47,090 bases of DNA from an uncultured Pelagibacteraceae bacterium (GCA_902573235.1 CACGIZ010000007.1:1-47090), one strand, 5' to 3'. Numbered from the stretch's first letter, positions 8,364-20,179 are shown. Notes: a model not told the origin generated them from the letters alone. Made by a program: numbers and translations.

Positions 8364-9470
8364 ATGTCTGATGATTTTCAACAAAGAGGAGGAAGCCCTT
8401 GGGGATCACCCCCAGGAGGTGGTGGTGGCAACGGATCTGGTAGAGGCCCAACTCCCCCAGATGTTGATAAAATTATAAGAGAGTTTCAAGAAAAGATTAA
8501 AAAATTTTTACCTGGTGGCAGCTCATCAGGAGGCAAACAAGCTATTTTAGTTTTAATAATTTTAGGTTTTGTGTGGCTTGCAAGTGGGCTTTACAGAGTT
8601 TTACCAGACGAGCAAGGGGTAGTTTTAAGATTTGGGAAATTTGTAAAAACTACACAACCAGGATTGAATTATCATATACCGTTTCCTGTAGAGACTGTCC
8701 TTACACCAAAAGTAACAAAGGTAAATAGAATTGATATAGGTTTTAGATCTGAGAGAGATAGTGGTTTCTCATCATCAGGTGGCGTTGCTGATGTTCCACA
8801 AGAAAGTTTAATGTTAACAGGAGATGAAAATATTGTTAATATAGATTTTTCAGTATTTTGGGTGATTAAAGATGCAGGGAACTTTTTGTTTAAGATACAA
8901 GATCCTGAAGGAACTGTAAAAGCTGCAGCAGAAACAGCGATGAGAGAAGTAATAGCTAGATCAGATATTCAACCAATTTTAACAGAAGGTAGATCAGTAA
9001 TTGAAACTGACACTCAAGAAATTATTCAAAAAATTTTAGATGAGTACACTAGTGGTATTCAAATCACTCAAGTACAGACGCAAAAAGCCGACCCACCAGA
9101 TCAAGTAATTGATGCTTTTAGAGATGTTCAAGCAGCGAGAGCTGATATGGAAAGATCTAAAAACGAGGCAGAGGCTTATGCTAATGACGTGATACCAAGA
9201 GCTCGAGGGGAAGCTGCAAAAATTTTACAAGCTGCTGAGGCATATAAAAAAGAAGTTGTAGCTAAAGCAGAGGGTGAGGCTAGTAGATTTTTAGCAATTT
9301 ATAATGAATATAAAAATGCAAAATCTGTAACTCAGGAAAGAATGTACTTAGAAACAATGGAAAAGGTTCTAGCAGATATTGATAAAGTCATAATAGAAAA
9401 AAATGCAGGTTCAGGAGTAGTTCCATATTTACCATTACCTGAATTACAAAAAAAGAAAGCGATTAACTAA
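8364..9470 (+). CDS. hflK: HflK, SPFH-domain regulator of FtsH
   Basis: Membrane-anchored partner of HflC; HflKC forms a periplasmic-facing cage around the FtsH protease and limits its access to membrane substrates. The Gly/Pro-rich cytoplasmic N-terminus (residues 8-30) is characteristic. It is followed by one membrane helix (about 59-77), the SPFH/band 7 domain beginning YRVLPDEQGVVLRFGKF, and an Ala/Glu-rich helical region (about 255-320, RADMERSKNEAEAYANDVIPRA, written here only in part). At 368 residues it has family-typical length. hflC starts 1 base after its stop, and a Do-family protease lies in the same operon, so this is a membrane quality-control unit. Confidence 0.95.
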   Translation: MSDDFQQRGGSPWGSPPGGGGGNGSGRGPTPPDVDKIIREFQEKIKKFLPGGSSSGGKQAILVLIILGFVWLASGLYRVLPDEQGVVLRFGKFVKTTQPGLNYHIPFPVETVLTPKVTKVNRIDIGFRSERDSGFSSSGGVADVPQESLMLTGDENIVNIDFSVFWVIKDAGNFLFKIQDPEGTVKAAAETAMREVIARSDIQPILTEGRSVIETDTQEIIQKILDEYTSGIQITQVQTQKADPPDQVIDAFRDVQAARADMERSKNEAEAYANDVIPRARGEAAKILQAAEAYKKEVVAKAEGEASRFLAIYNEYKNAKSVTQERMYLETMEKVLADIDKVIIEKNAGSGVVPYLPLPELQKKKAIN

Positions 9471-9471
9471 A

Positions 9472-10341
9472 ATGAATGCAGGAAAAATTATAGCTGGGAT
9501 AATTGTTGCGGTACTAGCGACAGCTTTTTTCTCAATATTTGTTGTAAAAGAAGTTAATCAAGCAATTGTACTTCAATTTGGTGACCCAAAAAGAATAATT
9601 TTAAAACCAGGATTAAATTTTAAAATCCCTTTCATTCAAAATGTAGTTTATTTAGATAAAAGAATTTTAAATTTAGACACTCCACCAGAGGAAGTGATTG
9701 CATCAGATCAAAAAAGATTAATTGTGGATGCTTTTGCAAGATTTCAAATTGTAGATCCATTAAAATTCTATATATCAGTTGGAAATGAAAGAGTAGCAAG
9801 ATCAAGATTAGCAACAATTATTAATTCAAGAATTAGAAATGTTTTAGGTCAACAAGAATTACAAACTCTTCTTTCAGAGGATAGAACTAAACAAATGGCC
9901 TTAATTCAGGAAGGTGTAAATACTGAGGCAGAAAATTTTGGGATCAAGATTGTTGATGTTAGAATTAAAAGAGCTGATCTTCCTCAAGCTAACAGTGATG
10001 CTATTTTTAGAAGAATGCAGACTGAAAGGGAAAGAGAAGCAAAAGAGTTTAGAGCACGTGGTGCAGAGATGGCAGTTACTATTACTTCAACAGCAGATAA
10101 AGAAGTGACTGTCATTTTAGCAGACGCTCAAAAGAAATCAGAAATTATGAAAGGTGAAGGAGATGGTCAAAGAAATAAAATTTTTGCAAACGCTTTTGGT
10201 CAGGATCCTGAGTTCTTTGCATTCTATAGAGCAATGCAAGCTTATGAAAAAGCATTAATTGGAGGAGAAACATCTCTGATATTATCACCTGATAGTGAAT
10301 TCTTTAAATTCTTTGGAAATATAAAGCCTCAAACAGAGTAA
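9472..10341 (+). CDS. hflC: HflC, SPFH-domain regulator of FtsH
   Basis: The 289-residue partner of HflK. An N-terminal membrane helix (about 5-25, IIAGIIVAVLATAFFSIF) is followed by an SPFH domain starting VKEVNQAIVLQFGDPKR. The HflC-type stretch VDVRIKRADLPQ...IFRRMQTEREREAKEFRA (about 160-195) then leads into the alpha-helical end. Length and order match the family. Translation is almost certainly coupled to hflK because the two frames are one base apart. Confidence 0.95.
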   Translation: MNAGKIIAGIIVAVLATAFFSIFVVKEVNQAIVLQFGDPKRIILKPGLNFKIPFIQNVVYLDKRILNLDTPPEEVIASDQKRLIVDAFARFQIVDPLKFYISVGNERVARSRLATIINSRIRNVLGQQELQTLLSEDRTKQMALIQEGVNTEAENFGIKIVDVRIKRADLPQANSDAIFRRMQTEREREAKEFRARGAEMAVTITSTADKEVTVILADAQKKSEIMKGEGDGQRNKIFANAFGQDPEFFAFYRAMQAYEKALIGGETSLILSPDSEFFKFFGNIKPQTE

Positions 10342-10347
10342 ACTTTC

Positions 10348-10533
10348 ATGAAAGAATTGATCATTGCATTTGGTCTATTCTTATTTATTGAGGGTATTTT
10401 GTATGCCATATTTCCAGCAAAAATGAAAAGTATGTTAAAAAAACTTGAATTAATAAGCGATGGTCAGCTAAGAACAGGTGGATTAATTTTTATGATTACA
10501 GGATTTGTAATTATATATTTAAAAATGAACTAG
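10348..10533 (+). CDS. DUF2065 (YjeT-like) small membrane protein
   Basis: A 61-residue protein with two hydrophobic helices (about 3-20 and 41-59) around a short basic loop: MKELIIAFGLFLFIEGILYA, then KMKSMLKKLE and GGLIFMITGFVIIYL. This is the pattern of DUF2065/YjeT proteins, which commonly sit next to hflK-hflC. The role is unknown; association with the HflKC-FtsH complex is inference from position. It is 6 bases from hflC and 1 base from the protease gene. Confidence 0.8.
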   Translation: MKELIIAFGLFLFIEGILYAIFPAKMKSMLKKLELISDGQLRTGGLIFMITGFVIIYLKMN

Positions 10534-10534
10534 T

Positions 10535-11941
10535 ATGCGGAGAGTTAAGTCATTATTATTATTTTTTATATTTACTCTAAGTATTTCGACTAATTCTAAC
10601 TCTCAGAGTGTTCCAGCATCATTTGCTGATTTAGCTGAAAGATTAATGCCTTCAGTAGTAAATATTTCAACAACTACTACCATTACTACTCGTTCAAACC
10701 CTTTTCCTTTTCAATTTCCTCCAGGATCACCATTTGAAGATATGTTTAGAGAGTTTGGTGTACCACAAGAAAGACAATCGTCTGCTCTTGGTTCAGGATT
10801 TATTATTGATGAAAAAGGTATAGTTGTTACTAATAATCATGTCATTACAGATGCAGAAGATATTATTGTTCGAGTAAATGGCGACAAAGAGTTTAAAGCA
10901 AAAGTTATAGGTGCAGATCCTCTTTCTGATATTGCTGTTCTACAATTAGAGACAACAGAAAAGTTTGTGCCAGTAAAATTTGGTGACTCAGACAAGGCTC
11001 GAATTGGTGATTGGGTTATAGCGATAGGAAATCCATTTGGATTAGGAGGAACAGTGACTTCAGGAATTATTTCTGCACGAAATCGTTCAATTGGATTATC
11101 AAGATATGAGGATTATATTCAAACTGATGCTTCAATAAATTCTGGAAATTCAGGTGGACCTTTGTTTGATATGAACGGAGATGTAATAGGAATTAATACT
11201 GCTATTTTAGGTCGAAGCGGCTCTATTGGAATTGGTTTTTCAATACCATCTAACAGCGCAAAAATTGTTATTGATCAGTTAATTGAATTTGGTGAAACTA
11301 AAAGAGGATGGCTTGGTGTTAGAATACAAGATGTAACAAAAGAGATTGCTGAAGTTGAAAATCTGGATGAACCTAGAGGAGCACTTGTAGCTAGTGTAGC
11401 GCCTAATAGTCCATCAGAAAAAGCAGGCGTAAAAGCAGGTGACATAATTCTGGAATTTAATGGAGAGAAAATTCAAGAGATGAAAGAGCTTCCAATAATA
11501 GTTGCAAGAACTGAAGTTGGAAAAAAAGTAAAAGTTAAAATTTGGAGAAATAAAAAAGAAATAATTAAGACAATTACACTTGGAAGACTTGAAACTTCAG
11601 AGGATTTCAAAGTTGCTGAAAAGAATATTCCATTAAAAGAAGAAAGAATTGAAAAACTTAAAATAACAGTTAAGCAACTGTCTAAAGAAGATATTAAGAC
11701 CAGAAATCTACCAAATCAAACTTCTGGTTTAGTTATAACTCAAATAGATAGCGATAGTCCTTTAAATAATACAATTGAGTTAAATAGTATAATTTTAGAG
11801 GCGCAAAAGAAAAAAATAAGAAATTCAAATGATTTAAATCAAATGGTTGAACAAGTTTTAAAAAGCAATCAAAAGACTATTCTATTAGTAATTTATAACA
11901 GCCAAAATCAAAGAAGATATATTGGTGTTAAATTAGACTAA
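10535..11941 (+). CDS. degP: Do/DegP-family periplasmic serine protease
   Basis: A periplasmic HtrA-type protease/chaperone for damaged envelope proteins. The signal peptide spans about residues 1-24 (MRRVKSLLLFFIFTLSIST). The catalytic triad is visible: His102 in TNNHVITDA, Asp132 in PLSDIAVLQ and Ser206 in NSGNSGGPLF. PDZ1 covers about 265-355 (GWLGVRIQDV, APNSPSEKAGVKAGDIIL). A second, more divergent PDZ-like domain (about 370-468) lacks a clear carboxylate-binding loop. At 468 residues it fits DegP/DegQ/MucD. Placement directly behind hflKC is common in alphaproteobacteria and links soluble and membrane proteolysis in one operon. Confidence 0.93.
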   Translation: MRRVKSLLLFFIFTLSISTNSNSQSVPASFADLAERLMPSVVNISTTTTITTRSNPFPFQFPPGSPFEDMFREFGVPQERQSSALGSGFIIDEKGIVVTNNHVITDAEDIIVRVNGDKEFKAKVIGADPLSDIAVLQLETTEKFVPVKFGDSDKARIGDWVIAIGNPFGLGGTVTSGIISARNRSIGLSRYEDYIQTDASINSGNSGGPLFDMNGDVIGINTAILGRSGSIGIGFSIPSNSAKIVIDQLIEFGETKRGWLGVRIQDVTKEIAEVENLDEPRGALVASVAPNSPSEKAGVKAGDIILEFNGEKIQEMKELPIIVARTEVGKKVKVKIWRNKKEIIKTITLGRLETSEDFKVAEKNIPLKEERIEKLKITVKQLSKEDIKTRNLPNQTSGLVITQIDSDSPLNNTIELNSIILEAQKKKIRNSNDLNQMVEQVLKSNQKTILLVIYNSQNQRRYIGVKLD

Positions 11942-11944
11942 TTC

Positions 11945-12853
11945 ATGGATTTAAAATCCAAAATTATTTTAATTTATGGTCCAACAGCATCTGGTAAATC
12001 TAAATTTGCATTAAATCTTGCCAAAAAAATCAATGGTGAAATTATTAATGCAGATAGTATGCAAGTATATAAGGAACTAAAGATTCTATCAGCAAGACCA
12101 TATCAAAAAGATTATAAAAAAATACGACATCATTTATATGGATTTCAAAATGTAAAAAAAAAATTTTCAACTGGTCATTGGTTGAAACTTGCAAATAAGA
12201 AAATTTTAGAGATTAGAAAAAGAAAAAAAATACCTATTATGGTTGGAGGAACTGGCTTATATTTTAAGGCTTTGACAGAAGGCTTAGTCAAAATTCCTAA
12301 TATTCCTGATAAATACAGGAATCAAGTAAGGTCATTGTATAAAAAAATTGGACCAAGAAAGTTTTATTCAAAATTAATTAAACTAGATCCCCAAATCAAA
12401 AAAAAATTAAATCCCACAGACTCACAAAGAGTAATGCGAGCTTTTGAAATTAAATCATTCACAAAAAGATCTATGTATGAATGGTTTAAAAATACAAAAT
12501 CAAATTATGAAAAAAAGGACTTTTATAAAATTTATATTGATTATCCAAGGGATGAGTTAATTAAACAAATTAGTTTTAGAACTAGTCAAATGATTGATGA
12601 GGGAGCAATTTTAGAGGCTAAAAAATTTCTCAAGCTCAAAGTTCCAAAAAACAAGACTGCATCAAAAGCTATTGGTCTAAATGAGATAAGTGAATTTCTT
12701 AACAAAAAAATTCAAATTTCAGAGTTAATTGAAAAAATATCAATAAAGACTAGACAATATGCCAAAAGGCAGACGACATGGGGTAGAGGTCACATGTCAG
12801 ATTGGAACAAAATAAAGTCAAAAAGCCTAAATCAGTTTTTAAAAAAAATTTAG
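11945..12853 (+). CDS. miaA: tRNA dimethylallyltransferase MiaA
   Basis: Adds the dimethylallyl group to A37 of tRNAs that read U-starting codons. The P-loop GPTASGKSKFA (about 11-21), NADSMQVYKEL (about 37-47), VGGTGLYFKAL and the C-terminal tRNA-binding KTRQYAKRQTTW are all present. At 302 residues it is full length. The start ATG is 3 bases after the protease stop, so it is the last gene of the hflK operon. The C-terminus is Lys-rich but otherwise ordinary. Confidence 0.96.
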   Translation: MDLKSKIILIYGPTASGKSKFALNLAKKINGEIINADSMQVYKELKILSARPYQKDYKKIRHHLYGFQNVKKKFSTGHWLKLANKKILEIRKRKKIPIMVGGTGLYFKALTEGLVKIPNIPDKYRNQVRSLYKKIGPRKFYSKLIKLDPQIKKKLNPTDSQRVMRAFEIKSFTKRSMYEWFKNTKSNYEKKDFYKIYIDYPRDELIKQISFRTSQMIDEGAILEAKKFLKLKVPKNKTASKAIGLNEISEFLNKKIQISELIEKISIKTRQYAKRQTTWGRGHMSDWNKIKSKSLNQFLKKI

Positions 12854-12906
12854 AAATTTTAGAGTAGTTCTTGACCAATTAGCACAACTTCAGCTAGATT
12901 GGACGA

Positions 12907-14673
12907 ATGTCTAAATTATATACAGGAGCTGAAATTGTATTCAAATGTCTTGAGGATCAAGATGTTGAATTTATTTTTGGATATCCTGGAGGAGCTGTAC
13001 TTCCAATTTATGATGAATTAAAAAATCATTCTTCAATAAAGCATATTTTAGTCAGACATGAACAAGGAGCGGGACATGCTGCTGAAGGATATGCTAGATC
13101 ATCTGGTAAACCTGGAGTAGTTTTAGTGACCTCTGGTCCTGGTGCTACAAATGTTGTTACAGCTTTAACAGATGCGTATATGGACTCTGTTCCTTTAGTT
13201 TGTATTTCTGGACAAGTACCAACTCATTTAATTGGTACTGATGCTTTTCAAGAATGTGACACTACCGGAATTACCAGACCATGCACCAAACATAATTGGT
13301 TAGTAAAAGATATAAAAGATTTATCAAAAATAATTCATGAGGCTTTTAAAGTTGCAACAACTGGAAGGCCAGGCCCAGTGTTGGTGGATATACCAAAAGA
13401 TATTCAGTTTGCTAAAACAGGATATTTAAAACCAAAGCCTACAAAAAAACTCAATGGCAAGTCATTAAATTATTTTTCTCAAAAAGATGTAGATGAATTA
13501 ATTGATTTGATGAACAAATCAAAAAAACCAATCATTTATTCTGGGGGAGGTGTTATAAATTCTGGTCCTGAAGCCAGTGAAGTCTTAAGAGAGCTTGTTC
13601 AATTAACTGGTTTTCCGATAACATCCACCCTACAAGGTCTTGGAGCTTATCCTGGTGATGATAATCAATTTTTAGGAATGTTAGGAATGCATGGAACTTA
13701 TGAAGCAAATAATGCTATGCATGATTGCGATCTTCTAATCAATATAGGGGCAAGATTTGATGATAGAATAACCGGAAAGATTGATGAGTTTTCTCCAAAA
13801 TCAAAAAAAGTTCATATAGATATCGATCCTTCATCAATAAATAAAATTATAAAAGTAGATTTAGCCTTGGTTGGAGATGTGAAAGATGTTCTTAAAGGTA
13901 TTAATAAAACATTTAAAAAGAAAAATAGTGATTTTAAAAAATCTAACAAACAAAAAATATCTAAATGGTGGGAACAAATTCAAAAATGGAGAACAAAGAA
14001 CTCTTTACACTTTAATAACAGCGATGAAACAATAAAACCACAACATGCTGTTCAAAGGCTTTATGAGCTGACAAAAGATAAAGATACATTCATTACTACT
14101 GAGGTTGGTCAGCATCAAATGTGGGCAGCTCAACACTATAAATTTAATAAACCTAATCGTTGGATGACCTCTGGTGGATTAGGCACAATGGGTTATGGGC
14201 TACCAGCTGCAGTGGGTGTTCAAATAGCTCATCCTAAAAAATTAGTTATTGATATAGCTGGTGAAGCATCTGTTTTGATGACTATGCAAGAAATGTCAAC
14301 TGCCGTTCAATACAACTTACCAATTAAGATTTTTATTCTAAATAATCAATATATGGGAATGGTAAGACAATGGCAGGAATTATTACATGAAAAAAATTAC
14401 TCAGAGAGTTATTCTGAGGCATTACCTGATTTTATAAAACTTGCGGAAGCTTACGGATGTAAAGGTATTAAAGCTGATAATCCAAATGAACTTGATGAAA
14501 AAATTAAGGAAATGGTTCAGTTTGATGGTCCTGTCATTTTCGATTGTCGTGTAGATCCAAATGAAAATTGTTTTCCAATGATACCATCAGGAAAACCTCA
14601 TAATCAAATGATATTAGGTCCAACTGATAAAGAGGAAAATAAAATTACTGGAAAAGGCAAAGCATTAGTTTAA
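12907..14673 (+). CDS. ilvB: Acetolactate synthase, large (catalytic) subunit
   Basis: Thiamine-diphosphate enzyme committing pyruvate to branched-chain amino acids. The N-terminal TPP domain begins FGYPGGAVLPIYDEL, with the catalytic Glu at residue 52 in RHEQGAGHAAEGYA and SGPGATN after it. The central FAD/Rossmann domain holds GARFDDRITG. The C-terminal TPP domain holds GLGTMGYGLPAAVG and GEASVLMTMQEM...NNQYMGMVRQWQ, with the metal/diphosphate motif read as GEAS rather than GDGS. It has 588 residues. A TTGACC box about 30 bases upstream could be a promoter, but the -10 is poor. The small subunit follows 2 bases later. Confidence 0.97.
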   Translation: MSKLYTGAEIVFKCLEDQDVEFIFGYPGGAVLPIYDELKNHSSIKHILVRHEQGAGHAAEGYARSSGKPGVVLVTSGPGATNVVTALTDAYMDSVPLVCISGQVPTHLIGTDAFQECDTTGITRPCTKHNWLVKDIKDLSKIIHEAFKVATTGRPGPVLVDIPKDIQFAKTGYLKPKPTKKLNGKSLNYFSQKDVDELIDLMNKSKKPIIYSGGGVINSGPEASEVLRELVQLTGFPITSTLQGLGAYPGDDNQFLGMLGMHGTYEANNAMHDCDLLINIGARFDDRITGKIDEFSPKSKKVHIDIDPSSINKIIKVDLALVGDVKDVLKGINKTFKKKNSDFKKSNKQKISKWWEQIQKWRTKNSLHFNNSDETIKPQHAVQRLYELTKDKDTFITTEVGQHQMWAAQHYKFNKPNRWMTSGGLGTMGYGLPAAVGVQIAHPKKLVIDIAGEASVLMTMQEMSTAVQYNLPIKIFILNNQYMGMVRQWQELLHEKNYSESYSEALPDFIKLAEAYGCKGIKADNPNELDEKIKEMVQFDGPVIFDCRVDPNENCFPMIPSGKPHNQMILGPTDKEENKITGKGKALV

Positions 14674-14675
14674 CC

Positions 14676-15224
14676 ATGGCAAATCCAAAATCAGCATATA
14701 GTGTCTCAACAAAAAAGGAAAAATCGGATACGCATATAATTGTGGTTTGGGTTGACAATGAAGCAGGAGTATTAGCAAGAGTAGTTGGTTTATTTTCTGG
14801 ACGAGGTTATAATATTGAATCATTGGCTGTTGCTGAGGTAGATGCAAAAAAAAATATATCTAGAATTACGATTGTAACCACTGGTACGCCGCAAGTAATT
14901 GATCAAATCAAACTTCAATTAAAGAAACTTGTACCAGTTCATAAAGTTGCTGATTTTAAAAGAGATGACAGGGGCGTGATTTTTAAGGAAATGGCCTTAT
15001 TTAAAGTTGTAGGCAATACATCAAAAATAAAAAAAGCTATTAATGCTTGTAAAAAATATAATGCTGTAATATTGGATAAAACAAAAAAATCTAATGTTAT
15101 TCAAATTACTGCACTTAGAAGAGAAATTGATAAAATGGCAAAAAATTTAAAAAAATTTGGACTAGTAAGCATATCTAGAACAGGTGCTGTTGCTATGACG
15201 AGGGGAGATAAAGTATTTAATTAA
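14676..15224 (+). CDS. ilvH: Acetolactate synthase, small (regulatory) subunit
   Basis: The ACT-domain subunit that activates IlvB and usually confers valine feedback inhibition. The ACT domain is HIIVVWVDNEAGVLARVVGLFSGRGYNIESL (about 20-50, split here by helix A), with the effector-site GVLARV...GYNIESL pattern intact. The C-terminal ACT-like domain ends ISRTGAVAMTRG. At 182 residues it is slightly longer than E. coli IlvH because of a short N-terminal tail (MANPKSAYSVSTKKEKSD). Translation is coupled to ilvB, with a 2-base gap. Confidence 0.96.
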   Translation: MANPKSAYSVSTKKEKSDTHIIVVWVDNEAGVLARVVGLFSGRGYNIESLAVAEVDAKKNISRITIVTTGTPQVIDQIKLQLKKLVPVHKVADFKRDDRGVIFKEMALFKVVGNTSKIKKAINACKKYNAVILDKTKKSNVIQITALRREIDKMAKNLKKFGLVSISRTGAVAMTRGDKVFN

Positions 15225-15228
15225 TTAG

Positions 15229-16260
<1,032 letters not shown>

Positions 16261-16286
16261 ATTTAAGTTTTAAATTCATAAATATT

Positions 16287-16314
16287 TTGCAATTTCTAAT
16301 AGAGATTGTATTAT
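16287..16314 (+). promoter_or_regulatory. Candidate leuA promoter
   Basis: TTGCAA (16287-16292), a 16-base spacer and TATTAT (16309-16314) lie in the 77-base ilvC-leuA gap, predicting a start near 16321 and a leader of about 17 bases. No leader peptide or terminator-type attenuator fits in this gap. Pattern match only. Confidence 0.4.
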
Positions 16315-16337
16315 AGATTTTCCAAATTTTATTAGTT

Positions 16338-17912
16338 ATGGCCGATAAAGATAAAGTTTTTATATTTGATACTACGATGCGTGATGGTGAACAGTCACCA
16401 GGTGCATCTATGAGTCTTGAAGAAAAAATTCAAATTTCAAGAGTCTTCGATGAATTAGGTATTGATATTATTGAAGCAGGATTTCCAATTGCTTCTCCAG
16501 GGGATTTTGAGGCGGTATCAGCAATTAGTAAAGTTTTAAAAAAATCTATTCCTTGTGGATTAGCTAGACACTCAAAAAAAGATATTGATAGATGCTATGA
16601 AGCACTAAAACACGCACCAAGATTTAGAATTCACACTTTTATATCTACTAGTCCGCTTCATATGAAACATAAACTTAATAAAACGCCAGACCAAGTTTAT
16701 GATTCAATTAAAGAACATGTTACATATGCAAGAAATTTAACTGACGATGTAGAGTGGTCTTGTGAAGATGGAACAAGAACCGATATGGATTATATGTGCA
16801 AAACTGTTGAGCTTGCCATTAAATCAGGAGCAAAAACAATTAATATACCAGACACTGTTGGATATACTGTTCCTTCAGAGTTTACAAAAATTATTGAAAC
16901 TTTGTTAAATAAAGTACCAAACATCGATAAAGCAATTTTATCAACACATTGCCACAATGACTTAGGTTTAGCAGTTGCTAATTCTTTAGCAGGTATTCAG
17001 GCTGGTGCTAGACAAATAGAGTGTACTATTAATGGAATAGGTGAAAGGGCAGGTAATGCTGCTTTAGAAGAAGTTGTAATGGCAATTAGAACAAGAAACG
17101 ATTTGATGCCATATGAAACAGGTATCAACACGACATTGTTGAGTAAAGCTTCTAAATTAGTCTCAAATGTAACTGGTTTTCCAGTTCAATTTAATAAAGC
17201 AATAGTTGGTAAAAATGCTTTTGCTCACGAGTCAGGAATTCATCAAGATGGTATGTTAAAAAATAGAAATACTTATGAAATCATGACACCAGAAAGTGTT
17301 GGAGTTAAACAGACTTCATTGGTCATGGGAAAACATTCTGGCAGACATGCTTTTAAAGATAAATTGATAAGTCTTGGCTATGCTGACCTAACAGATGATG
17401 TAATAGAAAATGCCTTTGGAAAATTTAAAGTATTAGCTGATAAGAAAAAACATATCTATGATGAGGATATTATAGCTTTAGTTGATGACAGTTTAGTTTT
17501 AGATAACAAAGCTAATAATTTAGTATTAAAATCATTAAAAGTGTTTGCGGGTACAGGTGAGCCTCAAAAAGCAGATATGACATTAGATGTTAATGGACAA
17601 ATTAAATCAGCTACAGAGACAGGTGATGGTCCAGTGGATGCTATCTTTAAATGTATAAAGAGCTTATATCCTCATGATGTTAATCTTCAATTATATCAAG
17701 TTCATGCTGTGACAGAAGGAACTGACGCTCAAGCCACTGTAAGTGTTCGTATTGAGGAAAATGGTAAAACAACTGTTGGTCAAGCAGCAGATACGGATAC
17801 ATTGGTCGCTTCAGCAAATGCTTATATTGCTGCTTTGAACAAAATGATTTTAAAAAGAGAAAAAACTGCGCCAATGATGGAGCAACAAGAAGAAAAAATG
17901 AGAGGTATTTAA
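16338..17912 (+). CDS. leuA: 2-Isopropylmalate synthase
   Basis: First committed step of leucine synthesis (2-ketoisovalerate + acetyl-CoA). The DRE-TIM barrel starts IFDTTMRDGEQSPGASM (residues 8-24), with the metal ligands in STHCHNDLGLAVANS and NGIGERAGNAALEEV. The C-terminal LeuA allosteric domain (about 390-510) covers the region with VFAGTGEPQKADMTLDVNG and QVHAVTEGTDAQATV. At 524 residues it is the long, leucine-regulated form. The mreB ATG begins at the base after its TAA, so this biosynthetic gene opens the cell-shape operon. Confidence 0.97.
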   Translation: MADKDKVFIFDTTMRDGEQSPGASMSLEEKIQISRVFDELGIDIIEAGFPIASPGDFEAVSAISKVLKKSIPCGLARHSKKDIDRCYEALKHAPRFRIHTFISTSPLHMKHKLNKTPDQVYDSIKEHVTYARNLTDDVEWSCEDGTRTDMDYMCKTVELAIKSGAKTINIPDTVGYTVPSEFTKIIETLLNKVPNIDKAILSTHCHNDLGLAVANSLAGIQAGARQIECTINGIGERAGNAALEEVVMAIRTRNDLMPYETGINTTLLSKASKLVSNVTGFPVQFNKAIVGKNAFAHESGIHQDGMLKNRNTYEIMTPESVGVKQTSLVMGKHSGRHAFKDKLISLGYADLTDDVIENAFGKFKVLADKKKHIYDEDIIALVDDSLVLDNKANNLVLKSLKVFAGTGEPQKADMTLDVNGQIKSATETGDGPVDAIFKCIKSLYPHDVNLQLYQVHAVTEGTDAQATVSVRIEENGKTTVGQAADTDTLVASANAYIAALNKMILKREKTAPMMEQQEEKMRGI

Positions 17913-18947
<1,035 letters not shown>

Positions 18948-18952
18948 AAGCG

Positions 18953-20179
18953 ATGGCATCAAGCAGAGATGATTTTATAATTGCAATTAGATCTGCTTTT
19001 CTAAAAAAGAGTACTCAACAAAAATTTTCATTACTTACATTAGTATTTTTTTCATTATTTATAGTCGTTCTTTCAAGTTTAGATTTTAAAGTAATAAGAT
19101 ACTCAAAAGCTGTAATTAATGAATTGGTATACAGATCCTCATTTATTGTTTCAGTACCGGAAAATTTGATTAAAGATACCTTTATACAAGTAAAAGACTA
19201 CACAACTTTTTTTAATAAATATAAAAAAAATGTCGATGAATTGGAAAGTCTTAAATCAAGTTATGTATCAAACGAAATTACTGAATACGAAAATAGAGAA
19301 TTAAAAGAATTAATAAATGATTATGTATCAAGTTCAAATAAAATATTAGCTAAAATTATTGTCGATCATGATAGCCCTTTTTTAAAAAGTATAATCATTA
19401 ACAAAGGTAGTAAAGATAATATTAAAATTGGAACAAATATTTATGACCAATCTTATTTAGTTGGGAGAGTGATTGAGGTAAATTATAAAACATCGAGAGT
19501 GCTTTTATTATCTGATTTAAATTCAAATGTTCCAGTGACTATTGCTCCTCAAAATATCCAGGCCATCGTAACAGGTAGTGGATTAGATAATGGTCAAATA
19601 AAGTATATTAAGTCAGGTTTTTTAGATCAATTAGTAGATGACAGCATCGTATACACATCAGGCACTGGAGCTATTTTTAAAAGTGGCGTTCCAATAGGAA
19701 AGCTGCAATCTTTTGGAGAAAGCTCAGTAAATGAATACCAGGTTGAATTTTACAGTGATTTTTCTCAACTAAAGTATGTTTTTGCAGAAATAATTACTGA
19801 AACTGAAATTCCACAAAATGTAACAGATGCCGATAACAACATTGAGGAAAACAATCCATTAGATGCTAAATTAAAGATTTTAGAGGATGAATTAAGTATC
19901 ATTGAAGAGTCAAATAAAAAATTTCAAAAAGAAAATGAAAATTTGAAAAGCGAAATAAATAATCTTAATTATAAAGTCTTAAATTTAAATAATGAAATTT
20001 CATCTCAAAAAAGAACAATAAGCCAATTTAATTTGGATACTGAAGAATTAAAATTTTTAAAACTTAATTTAGAATATGGTCATAAGTGTCGAAAATCTTT
20101 ATTCAATAATAAAGGTTTTACTGTAGGTAGTGTAGGATATAAGAATTGTGTTTTGAGCAAAGGAAAAATCGATGGTTAG
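18953..20179 (+). CDS. mreC: Rod-shape protein MreC with C-terminal coiled-coil extension
   Basis: Bitopic scaffold linking MreB, MreD, PBP2 and RodA. There is a cytoplasmic N-terminus, one membrane helix (about 25-45), a short coiled coil (about 80-120) and the two-barrel MreC domain (about 128-285), with ILAKIIVDHDSPFLKSIIIN and GVPIGKL. It then continues for about 120 residues: an acidic linker, a strong heptad-rich coiled coil (about 305-375, ILEDELSIIEESNKKFQKEN onward) and a tail with two cysteines. Typical MreC is nearer 280-330 residues; this is 408. It overlaps mreD by 8 bases. Confidence 0.9.
   Translation: MASSRDDFIIAIRSAFLKKSTQQKFSLLTLVFFSLFIVVLSSLDFKVIRYSKAVINELVYRSSFIVSVPENLIKDTFIQVKDYTTFFNKYKKNVDELESLKSSYVSNEITEYENRELKELINDYVSSSNKILAKIIVDHDSPFLKSIIINKGSKDNIKIGTNIYDQSYLVGRVIEVNYKTSRVLLLSDLNSNVPVTIAPQNIQAIVTGSGLDNGQIKYIKSGFLDQLVDDSIVYTSGTGAIFKSGVPIGKLQSFGESSVNEYQVEFYSDFSQLKYVFAEIITETEIPQNVTDADNNIEENNPLDAKLKILEDELSIIEESNKKFQKENENLKSEINNLNYKVLNLNNEISSQKRTISQFNLDTEELKFLKLNLEYGHKCRKSLFNNKGFTVGSVGYKNCVLSKGKIDG

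Noticed and set aside
12854..12906. Attenuator or leader peptide before ilvB
   Set aside because: The 53-base gap is too short for one; no branched-chain codon run or alternative hairpins are seen.
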